NCBI RefSeq assembly: GCF_003001815.1
Contig: NZ_PVMZ01000016.1
Span: 219,075 to 283,074 of the forward strand
Direction of reading: 5' to 3'
Length of the DNA: 64,000 nucleotides
DNA from: Actinoplanes italicus
GTDB lineage: Bacteria > Actinomycetota > Actinomycetes > Mycobacteriales > Micromonosporaceae
In this document: in pieces, positions 1-9,850 of the stretch
Numbering within the stretch: position 1 is the first letter of the stretch
Layout: the number at the start of each line of letters is the position of its first letter
Position numbers and translations under genes: made by a program
Notes under the pieces: model-generated
Databases searched by the model: none
Seen by the model: only the letters and a program-made list of their open reading frames with translations
Told to the model about the DNA's origin: nothing

Positions 1-2061
1 GAGGGCGTGTTCCTGAGCTGGCGGCTGCTGGCGAACGAGGCCACCGGCCACTCGGCCACCGGCCTGACCGGCGCGAACTTCGGCGTCTACCGTGACGGCA
101 GGCGGATCGCCACGGTCACCGACAGCACCAACTTCCTCGACCGCGACGGCACCGCCACCTCCAAGTACCGGGTCGGGAACTCGCGGACCGTGACGCCGTG
201 GGCCGGTGGCTACACCGAGCTGCCGCTGCAGAAGCCGGCGGACGGCGTGACCCCGGCGGGCGAGGTCTACACCTACGCGGCCAACGACATGAGCGTCGGC
301 GACGTGGACGGCGACGGCCGGTACGAGTACGTCGTCAAGTGGGACCCGTCGAACTCCAAGGACGTCTCGCAGGTCGGCTGGACCGGCCCGGTCTACATCG
401 ACACCTACCGCGCCGACGGCACCCTGCTGCACCGCATCGACCTGGGCGTGAACATCCGGGCCGGTGCGCACTACACGCAGTTCCTGGTCTACGACTTCGA
501 CGGCGACGGCCGCTCGGAGATGATGCTCAAGACGGCGCCCGGCACGAAGACGATCCGCAACGGCCACGAGCGGTTCATCACGACGCCGGGACACGCGCCG
601 ACCGAGGACCACCGGCTCAGCGCGGCCGGCTACTACCAGCACGTCGTCGACATGTTCCTGGGCTGGCACAAGCATCCCGAGGTGGTCGCCGGGCACTGGC
701 CCGCCACCCTGGAGCAGGCGTTCGGCATCGCGCCGCAGTACACGTACCCGCTGAGCCGGGCGGACGCCGAGAAGCTGACCGACTACTTCATGGACGTGTA
801 CGCCCCGTCGCGCTCGACCCGCAACAACCTGCGCGCGTTCGAGGGCTTCATCGTCGACGGTCCGGAGTATCTGACCGTCTTCGAGGGCGCGACCGGCCGT
901 GAGCTGCAGACCGTCAAGTACAAGCCGGGCCGCCACGACGACGGCCTGATGTGGGGCGACTACGCGATGGCCCGGATCGAGCCGGGTAACCGGGTGGACC
1001 GGTTCCTGTCCGGGGTGGCCTATCTGGACGGCAAGCGCCCGTCGGCGGTGTTCGCCCGCGGCTACTACACCCGAACGACGCTGGTGGCGTATCACTGGAA
1101 CGGCCGCAGGCTGGTGGAGAACTGGTACGTCGACTCGGGCTGGACGCCGATGACGAACCCGTTCAACGACTCGCCGCACGGGCGGGACGGGACGTCCCCG
1201 GAATACGGAAAGCTGACCACGCAGGGCTTCCACTCGCTCAGCGCCGCGGACGTGGATCTCGACGGCAAGCAGGAGATCGTCTACGGCTCGGCCACGATCG
1301 ACGACGACGGTGACGTCCTGTACTCGTCGTTCGGCGCGCTCCCGACCGGCGAACAGGCGCGGCTCGGGCACGGCGACGCCATGCACGTGACCGACATCGA
1401 CCCGGACCGCCCCGGCCAGGAGATCTTCACGGTCCACGAGGGCGCGACCTCGGCGCCGTACGGCATGGCGATGCGCGACGCCAAGACCGGCGAGGTGCTG
1501 TTCGGCACCTACTCGGGGCGCGACACCGGCCGCGGCATGATCGGTGACGTGCTGACGGCCACGCGCGGCATCGAGTCGTGGGCGAGCATGCCCGGCGGTT
1601 CGGAGGCGCTCGGCCTGCACAGCGCCACCGGTGAGGTGCTGACCAGCACGATCCCGGGCACGAACGCCAGCATCCGCTGGTCGGGCGACCTGACGACGCA
1701 GATCGTCAACGGCGCGCAGGACGTGACGCCGACGATCGACGACTGGGCCCGGGGCCGGCTGCTGACCGCCGACGGCACCCGCACCAACAACGGCACGAAG
1801 GGCAACCCGAGCCTGGTCGCCGACATCCTCGGCGACTGGCGCGAGGAGCTTCTGGTGCGGACCGTGGACAGCTCGGCGATCCGGATCCACCTGAGCACCG
1901 AGGTGACCAACCACAAGCTGTACACGCTGATGCACGACCCGCAGTACCGGGTCGAGGTGGCCCGCCAGCAGACCACCTACAACCAGCCGTCCTACCCGAG
2001 CTTCTACCTGGCCTCGGACACCGACTGGTCGAAGGTGCCGCTGAGCCGCAAGGCGAGGTGA
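1..2061 (+). CDS. Rhamnogalacturonan lyase, PL11 family (5' end outside window)
   Basis: The reading frame is open from the first base, so the start and any signal peptide lie upstream. About 686 residues are visible, most of the catalytic eight-bladed propeller of family 11 polysaccharide lyases (YesW/YesX type), which cleave the rhamnogalacturonan I backbone of pectin outside the cell. The family's acidic calcium-binding repeats are evident: DVDGDGRYEYVVKW near residue 100 and DFDGDGRSEMMLKTAPGT near residue 165, with further blades such as DVDLDGKQEIVYG, and a C-terminal ILGDWREELLVRT. The 3' end overlaps the convergent monooxygenase gene by 58 bp. It fits the pectin and arabinan enzymes encoded further along. 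The assignment rests on motif recognition. Confidence 0.9.
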   Translation, partial: EGVFLSWRLLANEATGHSATGLTGANFGVYRDGRRIATVTDSTNFLDRDGTATSKYRVGNSRTVTPWAGGYTELPLQKPADGVTPAGEVYTYAANDMSVGDVDGDGRYEYVVKWDPSNSKDVSQVGWTGPVYIDTYRADGTLLHRIDLGVNIRAGAHYTQFLVYDFDGDGRSEMMLKTAPGTKTIRNGHERFITTPGHAPTEDHRLSAAGYYQHVVDMFLGWHKHPEVVAGHWPATLEQAFGIAPQYTYPLSRADAEKLTDYFMDVYAPSRSTRNNLRAFEGFIVDGPEYLTVFEGATGRELQTVKYKPGRHDDGLMWGDYAMARIEPGNRVDRFLSGVAYLDGKRPSAVFARGYYTRTTLVAYHWNGRRLVENWYVDSGWTPMTNPFNDSPHGRDGTSPEYGKLTTQGFHSLSAADVDLDGKQEIVYGSATIDDDGDVLYSSFGALPTGEQARLGHGDAMHVTDIDPDRPGQEIFTVHEGATSAPYGMAMRDAKTGEVLFGTYSGRDTGRGMIGDVLTATRGIESWASMPGGSEALGLHSATGEVLTSTIPGTNASIRWSGDLTTQIVNGAQDVTPTIDDWARGRLLTADGTRTNNGTKGNPSLVADILGDWREELLVRTVDSSAIRIHLSTEVTNHKLYTLMHDPQYRVEVARQQTTYNQPSYPSFYLASDTDWSKVPLSRKAR

Positions 2062-3224
2062 TCGACGACGTGCCGGGCATCGTCCTCGATGCCGTGCAGA
2101 AAGGTTGACCGGCGGCGGCGTAGCACCGGCAGGCCCAGGGCGTACAGCCCGGGAACGCCGGTCACGCCGCCGTCGTGCCGCAGCCGCCCGCGATCGTCGA
2201 GGACCGGCACGTCCAGCCAGGAGTAGTCGGGCCGGAACCCGGTCGCCCACACGATCGTGCTGATCTCACCGGACCGCAGATCGAGCCGCAGTCGTGGTTT
2301 GCCGGGCACACGGGTCGGTTCGAGGACGACGCGGTCGGAGATCCCGGCCCACTCGTCGAACCCGGCGAGCATCCGATTGGCCTTGAGGTCGGCGAGCGAA
2401 CACACGTTACGCAGCCCGCCGGAGAACAGCGCCGACCCGTCCCGGACCGCGGCCAGCCGCCCGACCAGCTCGACGCCGGCCGCGGTCAGCGTGTTGAGAT
2501 CGACGTCGGCGCCCCCGGCGAGCTGCGGGGACGGCAGCCGCCGGGCCCGTTCGAGATCCTCGACCTCGTCGTAACGCTGCGCCCACACCCCGCTCTCGTG
2601 CATCCACCACAGCACGTCACGGCCACGATGCCGCCGCGGCATCCGGGTGTGCTCCCCCACCGACAGCACCACATGCCGCCCGGACGCCCGCAGCTCGGCG
2701 GCGAGCTGCACCCCGGTCGCCGAGGCACCGACCACGAGCACACCACCGTCCGGAAGCTTGTCGGGATGGCGGTAGTCGAACGGGGTGACCTGATGGACGC
2801 CGAGTTCCCCGAAGTCCGGCACGATGGGAACATTGCAGGCCCCGCTTGCGATGATCACCGACCGGCAGGCCAGGTCTCCGGCGCTCGAGGAAACCTCAAA
2901 CCCTTCTTCGGTACGCTCTACGCGTTCCACATTCACGCCGGTCCGGACAGGCGCGCCCGTGGAGAAGCGTTCGATGAATCCGATCACCTCGGTCATCGTC
3001 ATGTACCCGTCCGGGTCGGGTCCGTCGTAGTCCTGGCCGGGCAGCCGGCTCAGCCAGTTGGGCGTGAGCAGCCGCAGTGAGTCCCAGCGTTCGGTCCGCC
3101 ACGAGTTGGCGACCTCCCCGCGCTCCAGGACGACGTGATCGATCGCCCGCGAACGCAGGAAGTGACTGGCAGCGAGCCCGGCGTGCCCGGCCCCGACGAC
3201 GACCGTGGTGACGCGATCGGCCAC
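2004..3224 (-). CDS. FAD-dependent monooxygenase / pyridine nucleotide-disulfide oxidoreductase
   Basis: A 406-residue flavoprotein of the flavin-containing monooxygenase type (YpdA/CzcO-like). The N-terminus has the FAD Rossmann motif VVVGAGHAGLAAS, and a second nucleotide-binding motif VLVVGASATGVQ lies near the middle, typical of two-dinucleotide-domain enzymes using NAD(P)H. The chosen GTG at 3224 lies 2 bp after the OsmC stop, so the two genes are probably cotranscribed and translationally coupled. A longer frame reading back through the OsmC gene is out of frame with OsmC and carries no family sequence. The last 58 bp overlap the convergent lyase gene. The substrate cannot be told from the sequence. 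Confidence 0.85.
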   Translation of the reverse strand: MADRVTTVVVGAGHAGLAASHFLRSRAIDHVVLERGEVANSWRTERWDSLRLLTPNWLSRLPGQDYDGPDPDGYMTMTEVIGFIERFSTGAPVRTGVNVERVERTEEGFEVSSSAGDLACRSVIIASGACNVPIVPDFGELGVHQVTPFDYRHPDKLPDGGVLVVGASATGVQLAAELRASGRHVVLSVGEHTRMPRRHRGRDVLWWMHESGVWAQRYDEVEDLERARRLPSPQLAGGADVDLNTLTAAGVELVGRLAAVRDGSALFSGGLRNVCSLADLKANRMLAGFDEWAGISDRVVLEPTRVPGKPRLRLDLRSGEISTIVWATGFRPDYSWLDVPVLDDRGRLRHDGGVTGVPGLYALGLPVLRRRRSTFLHGIEDDARHVVDHLALRLSGTFDQSVSEAR

Positions 3225-3226
3225 GC

Positions 3227-3772
3227 TCAGGCGACCTCTACGGTCACGTCGGTCGGGTTGGTGAGCGCGTCGAACACGGCCGACCGCTTCTGCGACTGGG
3301 CCACGAGCGCCTCGATGTCCTCCGGGGAGGCGTCGGCGTCGATGTTGAAGGTGACCTTGATGTCGTTGTAGCCGTTGCGGACGTCGGCGTCGCCGAGGAT
3401 GCCGCGGATGTCGTGGTTGCCCTCGACCGTGGCGGTGACCGAGTTCAGCTGGATCCCGCGGTTCTGGGCGACCGAGGCGACACCCGCGGTGAGGCAGCTG
3501 GCCAGGCCGACCAGCAGGTACTCGATCGGGGTGATGCCGTTGTCCTCGGCCGCGAACACCTCCGGGTGGTCGGCCGCGAACACCGTCTCGCTCTTGTGCG
3601 ACTGCTCGGCGCCGAGGCCGTAGAAGTTCTTGATCGTGGTGGTGCTGTGCACGCCCTTGTCCCACTTGGACGTGGCTCGCCAGGTGAACTGGGCGGCCTC
3701 GGGGGCGCCCTTGAGGGCTTCGCGCGCGTCGAGCAGCGCCTGGACGTTGACTCCGTTATCGGTGGTGGTCAT
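3227..3772 (-). CDS. OsmC family peroxiredoxin-like protein
   Basis: A 181-residue OsmC/Ohr-fold protein. The fold is recognisable from the central helix with ITPIEYLLVGLASCLTAG, which carries the peroxidatic Cys, and from the following strand VEGNHDIRGILGD. Only one Cys is present, whereas classical Ohr/OsmC peroxidases use two, so it may reduce hydroperoxides by another route or have a different role. The ATG at 3772 is preceded by a GGGAGGGAAGGA ribosome-binding site. It diverges from metX across an 89-bp gap and is followed at once by a flavin monooxygenase, suggesting a small redox or stress operon. Confidence 0.85.
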   Translation of the reverse strand: MTTTDNGVNVQALLDAREALKGAPEAAQFTWRATSKWDKGVHSTTTIKNFYGLGAEQSHKSETVFAADHPEVFAAEDNGITPIEYLLVGLASCLTAGVASVAQNRGIQLNSVTATVEGNHDIRGILGDADVRNGYNDIKVTFNIDADASPEDIEALVAQSQKRSAVFDALTNPTDVTVEVA

Positions 3773-3844
3773 ACCCGCGATCCTTCCCTCCCGGACCTTG
3801 ATCCACAAGACCCATCGAGTTGCTAGACAATCCAGCCGACCTGG

Positions 3845-3864
3845 CATAACTTCGAAAAGTTATG
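3845..3864. promoter_or_regulatory. Perfect inverted repeat spanning the metX start codon
   Basis: CATAACTTCGAAAAGTTATG is an 8-bp perfect inverted repeat with a CGAA loop. The last three bases are the metX ATG. It is markedly AT-rich for this genome and lies between divergent osmC and metX. It could be a repressor operator or a start-sequestering hairpin. CATAAC at 3845-3850, with TTGCTA at 3820-3825 (19-bp spacing), could be a weak promoter giving a nearly leaderless metX transcript; there is no Shine-Dalgarno sequence. Confidence 0.5.
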
Positions 3865-4994
3865 AGCCCAGGATCCGTCGGCGTCGTCGAGACCCGCTAC
3901 CTCGACCTGCCCGCACCGCTGCCGCTGGACTGCGGGCGGGAACTGTCCGGGGTCCGGGTGGCCTACGAGACGTACGGCACGCTGTCCCCCGGACGCGACA
4001 ACGTGATCCTGGTCTGCCATGCGCTCTCCGGTGACGCCCACGCGGCCGGGATCGCGGCCACGCCGCCCGAGGAGGGCACCCGCGAGGGCTACGCCAGGGG
4101 CCTGGGCTGGTGGGACGGCATGATCGGGCCGGGCAAGGCGTTCGACACCGACCGCTGGTTCGTGGTGTCGACCAATCTGCTCGGCGGCTGCCGGGGCACG
4201 ACCGGCCCGTCCTCGATCGACCCGGCGACCGGCGAGCCGTACGGCCCGGACTTCCCGGTGATCACGGTGGCCGACATGGTCCGCTGCGAGCGGGCGTTCC
4301 TCGACGTGCTCGGCGTCGAGCGGCTCGCGGCCGTGGCCGGCGGCTCGCTCGGCGGGATGCAGGCCCTGCAGTGGGCCGTGGATTACCCCGATCAGGTGAC
4401 GTCGATCGTGGTGATCGCCTCCACACACGCGCTGCAGCCGCAGGGCGTGGCCTGGAACGCCATCGCCCGTGAGTCGATCATGCGGGATCCGGACTGGCAG
4501 GGTGGCCGCTACTACGGGACGGGCCGCTCCCCCGACGCCGGGATGGGCGTCGCGCGGATGGTCGGGCACATCACCTACCTGTCCGCGCCGGGGCTGGCGG
4601 AGAAGTTCGGGCGGCGTTTCCAGAACGGCCTCAACTACACGATCACCGAGCCCGAGTACGAGGTGGAGAGCTACCTGCGGTACCAGGCCGCCGCGTTCGT
4701 CCGCCGGTTCGACGCCAACACCTATCTCTACCTTTCGCGGGCGCTGACCTACTTCGAGCTGGGACCCGCCGCGCTGAACCGGATCAAGGCCCGGACGCTG
4801 CTGATCGCGTTCAGCTCGGACTGGCTCTATCCACCGGCCGCCTCCCGCGAGATCAGCGAGATCCTGGGATCGTCCGCCGAGTTCCACGTCATCGACGCGC
4901 CCCACGGGCACGATTGTTTCCTGCTGGAAGAGGCCCGGCAGACACCCATCGTCCGGCGGTTCCTTCAGGAGGCCACCGAAAGAGAGGGCACCGC

Positions 4995-4998
<4 letters not shown>
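3862..4998 (+). CDS. metX: Homoserine O-acetyltransferase MetX
   Basis: A 378-residue alpha/beta hydrolase-fold acyltransferase that acetylates L-homoserine from acetyl-CoA, the first committed step of methionine synthesis by direct sulfhydrylation. The nucleophile elbow GGSLGGMQ places the catalytic Ser at 162; SSDWLYPP gives Asp320 and PHGHD gives His350. The family blocks NVILVCHALSGDAH and STNLLGGCRGTTGPSS are intact. The ATG at 3862 has no clear ribosome-binding site and lies inside a perfect palindrome. The stop overlaps the metY GTG by 4 bp, so metX, metY and the next gene form one operon. HAT and homoserine succinyltransferase activities in this fold are hard to separate by eye; acetyl is favoured by the metY partner. 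Confidence 0.93.
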
Positions 4999-6289
<1,291 letters not shown>

Positions 6290-6293
<4 letters not shown>

Positions 6294-6760
6294 GCTATCA
6301 GGACGCACTGACCATCCAGCGTGTGCTCAACACGGCGCAGACGATCGCGATCGTCGGGCTGTCCGGCAATGAGCTGCGGGCCAGCTACTTCGTCGCGTAC
6401 TACATGAAGCGGCACGGCTACCGGGTGATCCCGGTGAACCCGCGGGAGAGCGAGATCCTCGGTGAGACGTCGTATCCGTCGTTGCGCGAGGTACCCGTAC
6501 CCATCGATGTGGTGAACGTCTTCCGGGCGCCGGGCGCGCTGCCGCAGATCGCGGCGGATGCCGTTGCGGTGGGCGCCGGTGCCCTGTGGACCCAGTTCGG
6601 GGTGATCAACCAGGAGGGGGCGGACATCGCCGAGGCCGGCGGCCTGACCGTGATCATGGACCGGTGCCTCAAGGTGGAGCACGCCCGCTACGTGGGGCGG
6701 ATGCACTGGCTGGGTTTCAACACTCAGCGGATCACGTCGGTGCGCTCGGGACTGCAGTAG
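6290..6760 (+). CDS. CoA-binding domain protein
   Basis: A 156-residue single-domain protein of the YccU/CoA-binding family. A Rossmann-like start TIAIVGLSGNELRAS, then VIPVNPRESEILGETSYPSL and DRCLKVEHAR, are typical of the family, in which a CoA or nucleotide is bound. The precise role is unknown. The ATG overlaps the metY stop (ATGA), so it is the third gene of the metXY operon, and linkage to methionine or acetyl-CoA metabolism is inferred from this. Confidence 0.85.
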
Positions 6761-6828
6761 AGACGGCGCGGCCTGCCCAAGATGGGTGACATTTCGCCGT
6801 ATGGTGCGTTTGTCCGTTATGAACCTCC

Positions 6829-6847
6829 CCGGTTCATCGTGTACCGC
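6829..6847. promoter_or_regulatory. Small inverted repeat ahead of the SGNH hydrolase gene
   Basis: ATGAACC, a 5-base TCCCC loop, then GGTTCAT: a perfect 7-bp inverted repeat 23 bp upstream of the next ATG. It may be an operator or an mRNA hairpin in the 5' leader. No T-run follows, so it is not an obvious terminator for the metXY operon. Confidence 0.3.
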
Positions 6848-6870
6848 CGCACCTACGGGAGAGAACTGTC

Positions 6871-7707
6871 ATGTCCTACCCTGCTGCGATCTTCCGACGC
6901 GTGGTCGCCCTGTGCGCGGCCGCCGCGCTGACCGCCACCGCCTGGGCCGCCCCCGCCACCGCCGTCGCGGTGTCCGTCGCGCCCGCCCCGCTCCAGTACG
7001 CCGCGCTCGGTGACTCGTACGCCGCCGGCTACGGGTCCGAGGCCACCCGGGACGCCTGTGGCCGTACGCCCTCCGCCTACCCGGCCCTGCTGGCCCGCGA
7101 GTCGCGCGGCGGCCTCGCGCTGCGCAACGCGGCGTGCATCGGCGCCACCACCGCCGACGTCATCCGGCAGAGCTCGGTGCTCGGCAGGCAGACCGGCCTG
7201 ATCACCATCACCGCCGGCGCCAACGACCTGTCCATCAAGCAGGTGCTGCAGACGTGCATGAGCCAGGCCTTCGCGGCCGCCTGCCAGCGCGAGAACACCC
7301 TGGTCAACCGCAAGCTGGCCACCGTGCTCCCGCGTGATCTGAACCGGATGATCCGTACCGTCGCCACCGCCGCGCCGAACGCCCGCGTCGTCATCACCGG
7401 TTACCCGCTGCCGTTCGCCAAGAACCGCCAGTGCGCGACCGTCCCGGTCAACGCGAAGCTGCGCACCCGGGCCAACCAGGTGATCAGCCGCCTGAACAGC
7501 GCTATCGCGGCGGCCGCGGCCCGCAACAAGGTCCGCTTCGTCGACGTCGAGCAGTCGTTCGCCGGCCACGGCCTGTGCACCCCGCGTCCGTGGCTGGTCG
7601 GTGCCGAGGGCATGCGCGACAACCGGGTGCTGCACCCGACCGCCACCGGCCACGCCCGCGGTTACCTCCCCGCGGTCGCCGCCTCCGGCCTCGCCGACCG
7701 CGCCTGA
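6871..7707 (+). CDS. Secreted SGNH/GDSL-family lipase/esterase
   Basis: A 278-residue exported hydrolase related to the Streptomyces SGNH lipase group. A Sec signal peptide covers about residues 1-33. Block I is ALGDSYAAGYG with nucleophile Ser49, block III is GAND at 117-119, and block V is HPTATGH with His255. Six Cys residues in the mature part suggest disulfides, as in secreted actinomycete esterases. The ribosome-binding site GGGAGAGA precedes the ATG. It stands alone and converges with the dehydrogenase gene 19 bp beyond. The ester substrate cannot be inferred. Confidence 0.9.
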   Translation: MSYPAAIFRRVVALCAAAALTATAWAAPATAVAVSVAPAPLQYAALGDSYAAGYGSEATRDACGRTPSAYPALLARESRGGLALRNAACIGATTADVIRQSSVLGRQTGLITITAGANDLSIKQVLQTCMSQAFAAACQRENTLVNRKLATVLPRDLNRMIRTVATAAPNARVVITGYPLPFAKNRQCATVPVNAKLRTRANQVISRLNSAIAAAAARNKVRFVDVEQSFAGHGLCTPRPWLVGAEGMRDNRVLHPTATGHARGYLPAVAASGLADRA

Positions 7708-7726
7708 GCGGCGCACCCGCCGGGCG

Positions 7727-8743
7727 TCACGGCAGGGTGACCACCACCTTGTCCGCGGCGCCCGGCGTGGCCGCAAGATCAAGAGCACGACCCACCTGGG
7801 TGTACGGGAGAACGTCGCTGACGATCAACGCGTACCGCTCCCAGTGCTCGACCAGATCCTTCGTCACCTCGAAGATCTCGGTCGGGTAGCCCATGGCCAG
7901 CGCGATCGTCAGCTCGCTGGTCAGCAAGGAGCCGAAGTCGACACTGATCGGCTTCTTGTGCACCGCCACGATGCTCAGCCGTGCCCCGTGCCGGGCCGTC
8001 GCCAGGACCGTCTCGATCACCGCCGGAACCCCGGCCGCGTCCAGGTAGAGCTCGGTGGCCGGTTTCCCGTGCCGCCCGAAGTAGCGCGGCGCCTCCCCGT
8101 GCAACTCCAGCAGCCGCGCGGCGACATCCTCCCGCGACGAGTCGATCACCGCGTCCGCGCCCACCTTGAGCGCCTTGGCCAGCCGGTTCGGCACCACGTC
8201 GACGACCACCACGTGGGCCACGCCGCGCAGCTTGAGCCCGATCGCCGCGCCCAGCCCGATCGGCCCGGCCCCGAACACGACCGCGGTCTGCCCCGGCTTC
8301 GGTTCGAGCCGGTTGACCGCGTGCGTCGCGACCGCCATCGGCTCGTTGAGCGCCGCCACCTCGAACGGGACATGCTCCGGCACCGTCACCAGGTGCACCC
8401 CGGCCTGAGCACCCCGGATCAGCACCAGCTCGTTGAGCCCGCCCTGGGCGCCGCCGCTGCCGATGATGCCGTCGCCGGACGCCATCGGGTTCAGCACCAC
8501 GTGATCACCCACCGCGAGGCCGGTCACCTCGGCGCCGGCCTCGACGATCTCACCGGCCGGCTCGTGCCCCAGCGGCGTAGCGCCCTGCCGCGGCGGGATG
8601 CCGCCGACCGCGATGTACATGCCGTCGGAACCACAGATGCCGCACGCCCGGATCCGCACCAGCACGTCGGCCGGCCCGGCCACCGGTGCCGGAACCTCGA
8701 CGGTCGCGGTCAGCCCCGGCCCGGTCACCATCACACTCTTCAT
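7727..8743 (-). CDS. Zinc-type medium-chain alcohol dehydrogenase
   Basis: A 338-residue MDR-family dehydrogenase resembling 2,3-butanediol and sorbitol dehydrogenases. Catalytic zinc ligands are Cys37 in CGICGSD and His60-Glu61 in LGHEPAGE; the NAD(P) motif is VVFGAGPIGLGA. The four-Cys lobe that binds structural zinc is absent. The ATG at 8743 is preferred; a GTG at 8752 is in frame but lies inside the putative operator. It diverges from a LacI regulator across about 60 bp and is therefore probably its target, suggesting oxidation of a sugar or polyol. Confidence 0.85.
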   Translation of the reverse strand: MKSVMVTGPGLTATVEVPAPVAGPADVLVRIRACGICGSDGMYIAVGGIPPRQGATPLGHEPAGEIVEAGAEVTGLAVGDHVVLNPMASGDGIIGSGGAQGGLNELVLIRGAQAGVHLVTVPEHVPFEVAALNEPMAVATHAVNRLEPKPGQTAVVFGAGPIGLGAAIGLKLRGVAHVVVVDVVPNRLAKALKVGADAVIDSSREDVAARLLELHGEAPRYFGRHGKPATELYLDAAGVPAVIETVLATARHGARLSIVAVHKKPISVDFGSLLTSELTIALAMGYPTEIFEVTKDLVEHWERYALIVSDVLPYTQVGRALDLAATPGAADKVVVTLP

Positions 8744-8749
8744 GTGCTG

Positions 8750-8767
8750 CACTAAATCGAATTAGTG
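8750..8767. promoter_or_regulatory. LacI-type operator between dehydrogenase and lacI-family gene
   Basis: CACTAAATCGAATTAGTG is an 18-bp near-perfect palindrome (8 of 9 pairs) with the central CG step typical of LacI/GalR-family operators. It lies between the divergent dehydrogenase and the LacI regulator gene, so control of both is likely. This is inferred from symmetry and position only. Confidence 0.65.
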
Positions 8768-8804
8768 ACGCGGTACGCTATCGGCCGTTGGGAGGAATCA
8801 GTCC

Positions 8805-9785
8805 GTGCCGCGTAGCCGAGTGACCCTGAAGGACGTAGCCGCCGCGAGCGGCGTCTCGGCGACGACCGCGAGCTTCGTGCTCAACCGGGTGACGGGCCAG
8901 ACCATCCCGCCCGCCACCCAGGAACGCGTTCGCCGCGCCGCGGCCGAGCTCGGTTATGTGCCGCACGGCAGCGCCCGGGCGTTGCGCGAAGGCAGCTCCC
9001 GGCTCGTCCTGCTCAACGTGGGCGAGCTGCCGGTCGCCGGAAGCCTGCGCAGCTTCATCGCGGGCCTCGACGCCGAACTGGCCGCCCACGAGCACACCCT
9101 GCTGGTCCGCCACGGCCGCACCGGCGACGCCACCCTGCGGCGAGCCGTCGAGACCGCAGACCCGCGTGCCGTCATCGACCTGGTCAAGGTCTACGCGGCC
9201 GACGACCCCGACCGCCTCGACGGCGGCTGGATCGACGGGCTCGCCACCCACACCGCCACCCAGATCGACTACCTCGCCGGCCGCGGACACACACGCATCG
9301 GTTTCGCCATGCCGTCCGACGACCGGCTGGCCCGGATCGCCCGGCTGCGCCTGCAGCAGGCCCGCACGGTGGCCCGGACCCGCGGCCTGCCCGCCCCCGC
9401 CGAGTTCACCCTCGACGACTTCGTGGCGGCCGCCGGGACGATCACGGCGGTAGCCACGTTCGACGGCCATGCGCAGGCCCGCGTCGTGCCGCCGGTCGCC
9501 GTGCCCGACGGCCATGCTGCGGTCACGGCGGTGGCCGCGTTCGACGACGACACGGCACTGCGGCTGCTCAGCGCCATGGCCGACCGTGGACTCCATGCGC
9601 CGGACGACCTCGCCGTGATCGGCTTCGACGACACCGGCCACGGCGGTTTCTGGCGGCCCGCCCTGACCACGGTCCGCATCGACGCCGAAGGCTACGGCCG
9701 CCGCGCCGCACGCGCCGTGCTGGGCCTGCCGACCGACGCCGCCCCGCCCGCGCCGTCCACCGTGATCGTCCGCTCGACGGCCTGA
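8805..9785 (+). CDS. LacI-family transcriptional regulator
   Basis: A 326-residue regulator. The N-terminal helix-turn-helix and hinge helix are clear: TLKDVAAASGVSATTASFVLNRVTG (residues 7-31), then ERVRRAAAELGYVPHGSARAL. The periplasmic-binding-protein-like ligand domain follows, ending in the family DDLAVIGFDDTG. GTG at 8805 is preceded by GGAGG. The recognition helix has TTASFVLN instead of the common STVSRVLN, so its operator should be non-standard, matching the AT-rich palindrome upstream. Around residues 210-250 the segment TAVATFDGHA...TAVAAFDDD is an internal duplication. Confidence 0.92.
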   Translation: MPRSRVTLKDVAAASGVSATTASFVLNRVTGQTIPPATQERVRRAAAELGYVPHGSARALREGSSRLVLLNVGELPVAGSLRSFIAGLDAELAAHEHTLLVRHGRTGDATLRRAVETADPRAVIDLVKVYAADDPDRLDGGWIDGLATHTATQIDYLAGRGHTRIGFAMPSDDRLARIARLRLQQARTVARTRGLPAPAEFTLDDFVAAAGTITAVATFDGHAQARVVPPVAVPDGHAAVTAVAAFDDDTALRLLSAMADRGLHAPDDLAVIGFDDTGHGGFWRPALTTVRIDAEGYGRRAARAVLGLPTDAAPPAPSTVIVRSTA

Positions 9786-9850
9786 ACCGCCGCCCCGCAA
9801 GCCTCCGCGATGCTCGCCCGCTTCGGGCGCCGCTGCTGGATGATGGCGGG

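Noticed and set aside
3773..3861. SAM-responsive riboswitch upstream of metX
   Set aside because: The gap to the osmC start is only 89 bp and shows a single short palindrome, not the multi-helix aptamer.
3823..4911. Minus-strand frame opposite metX
   Set aside because: No recognisable domain, and metX is unambiguous on the other strand.
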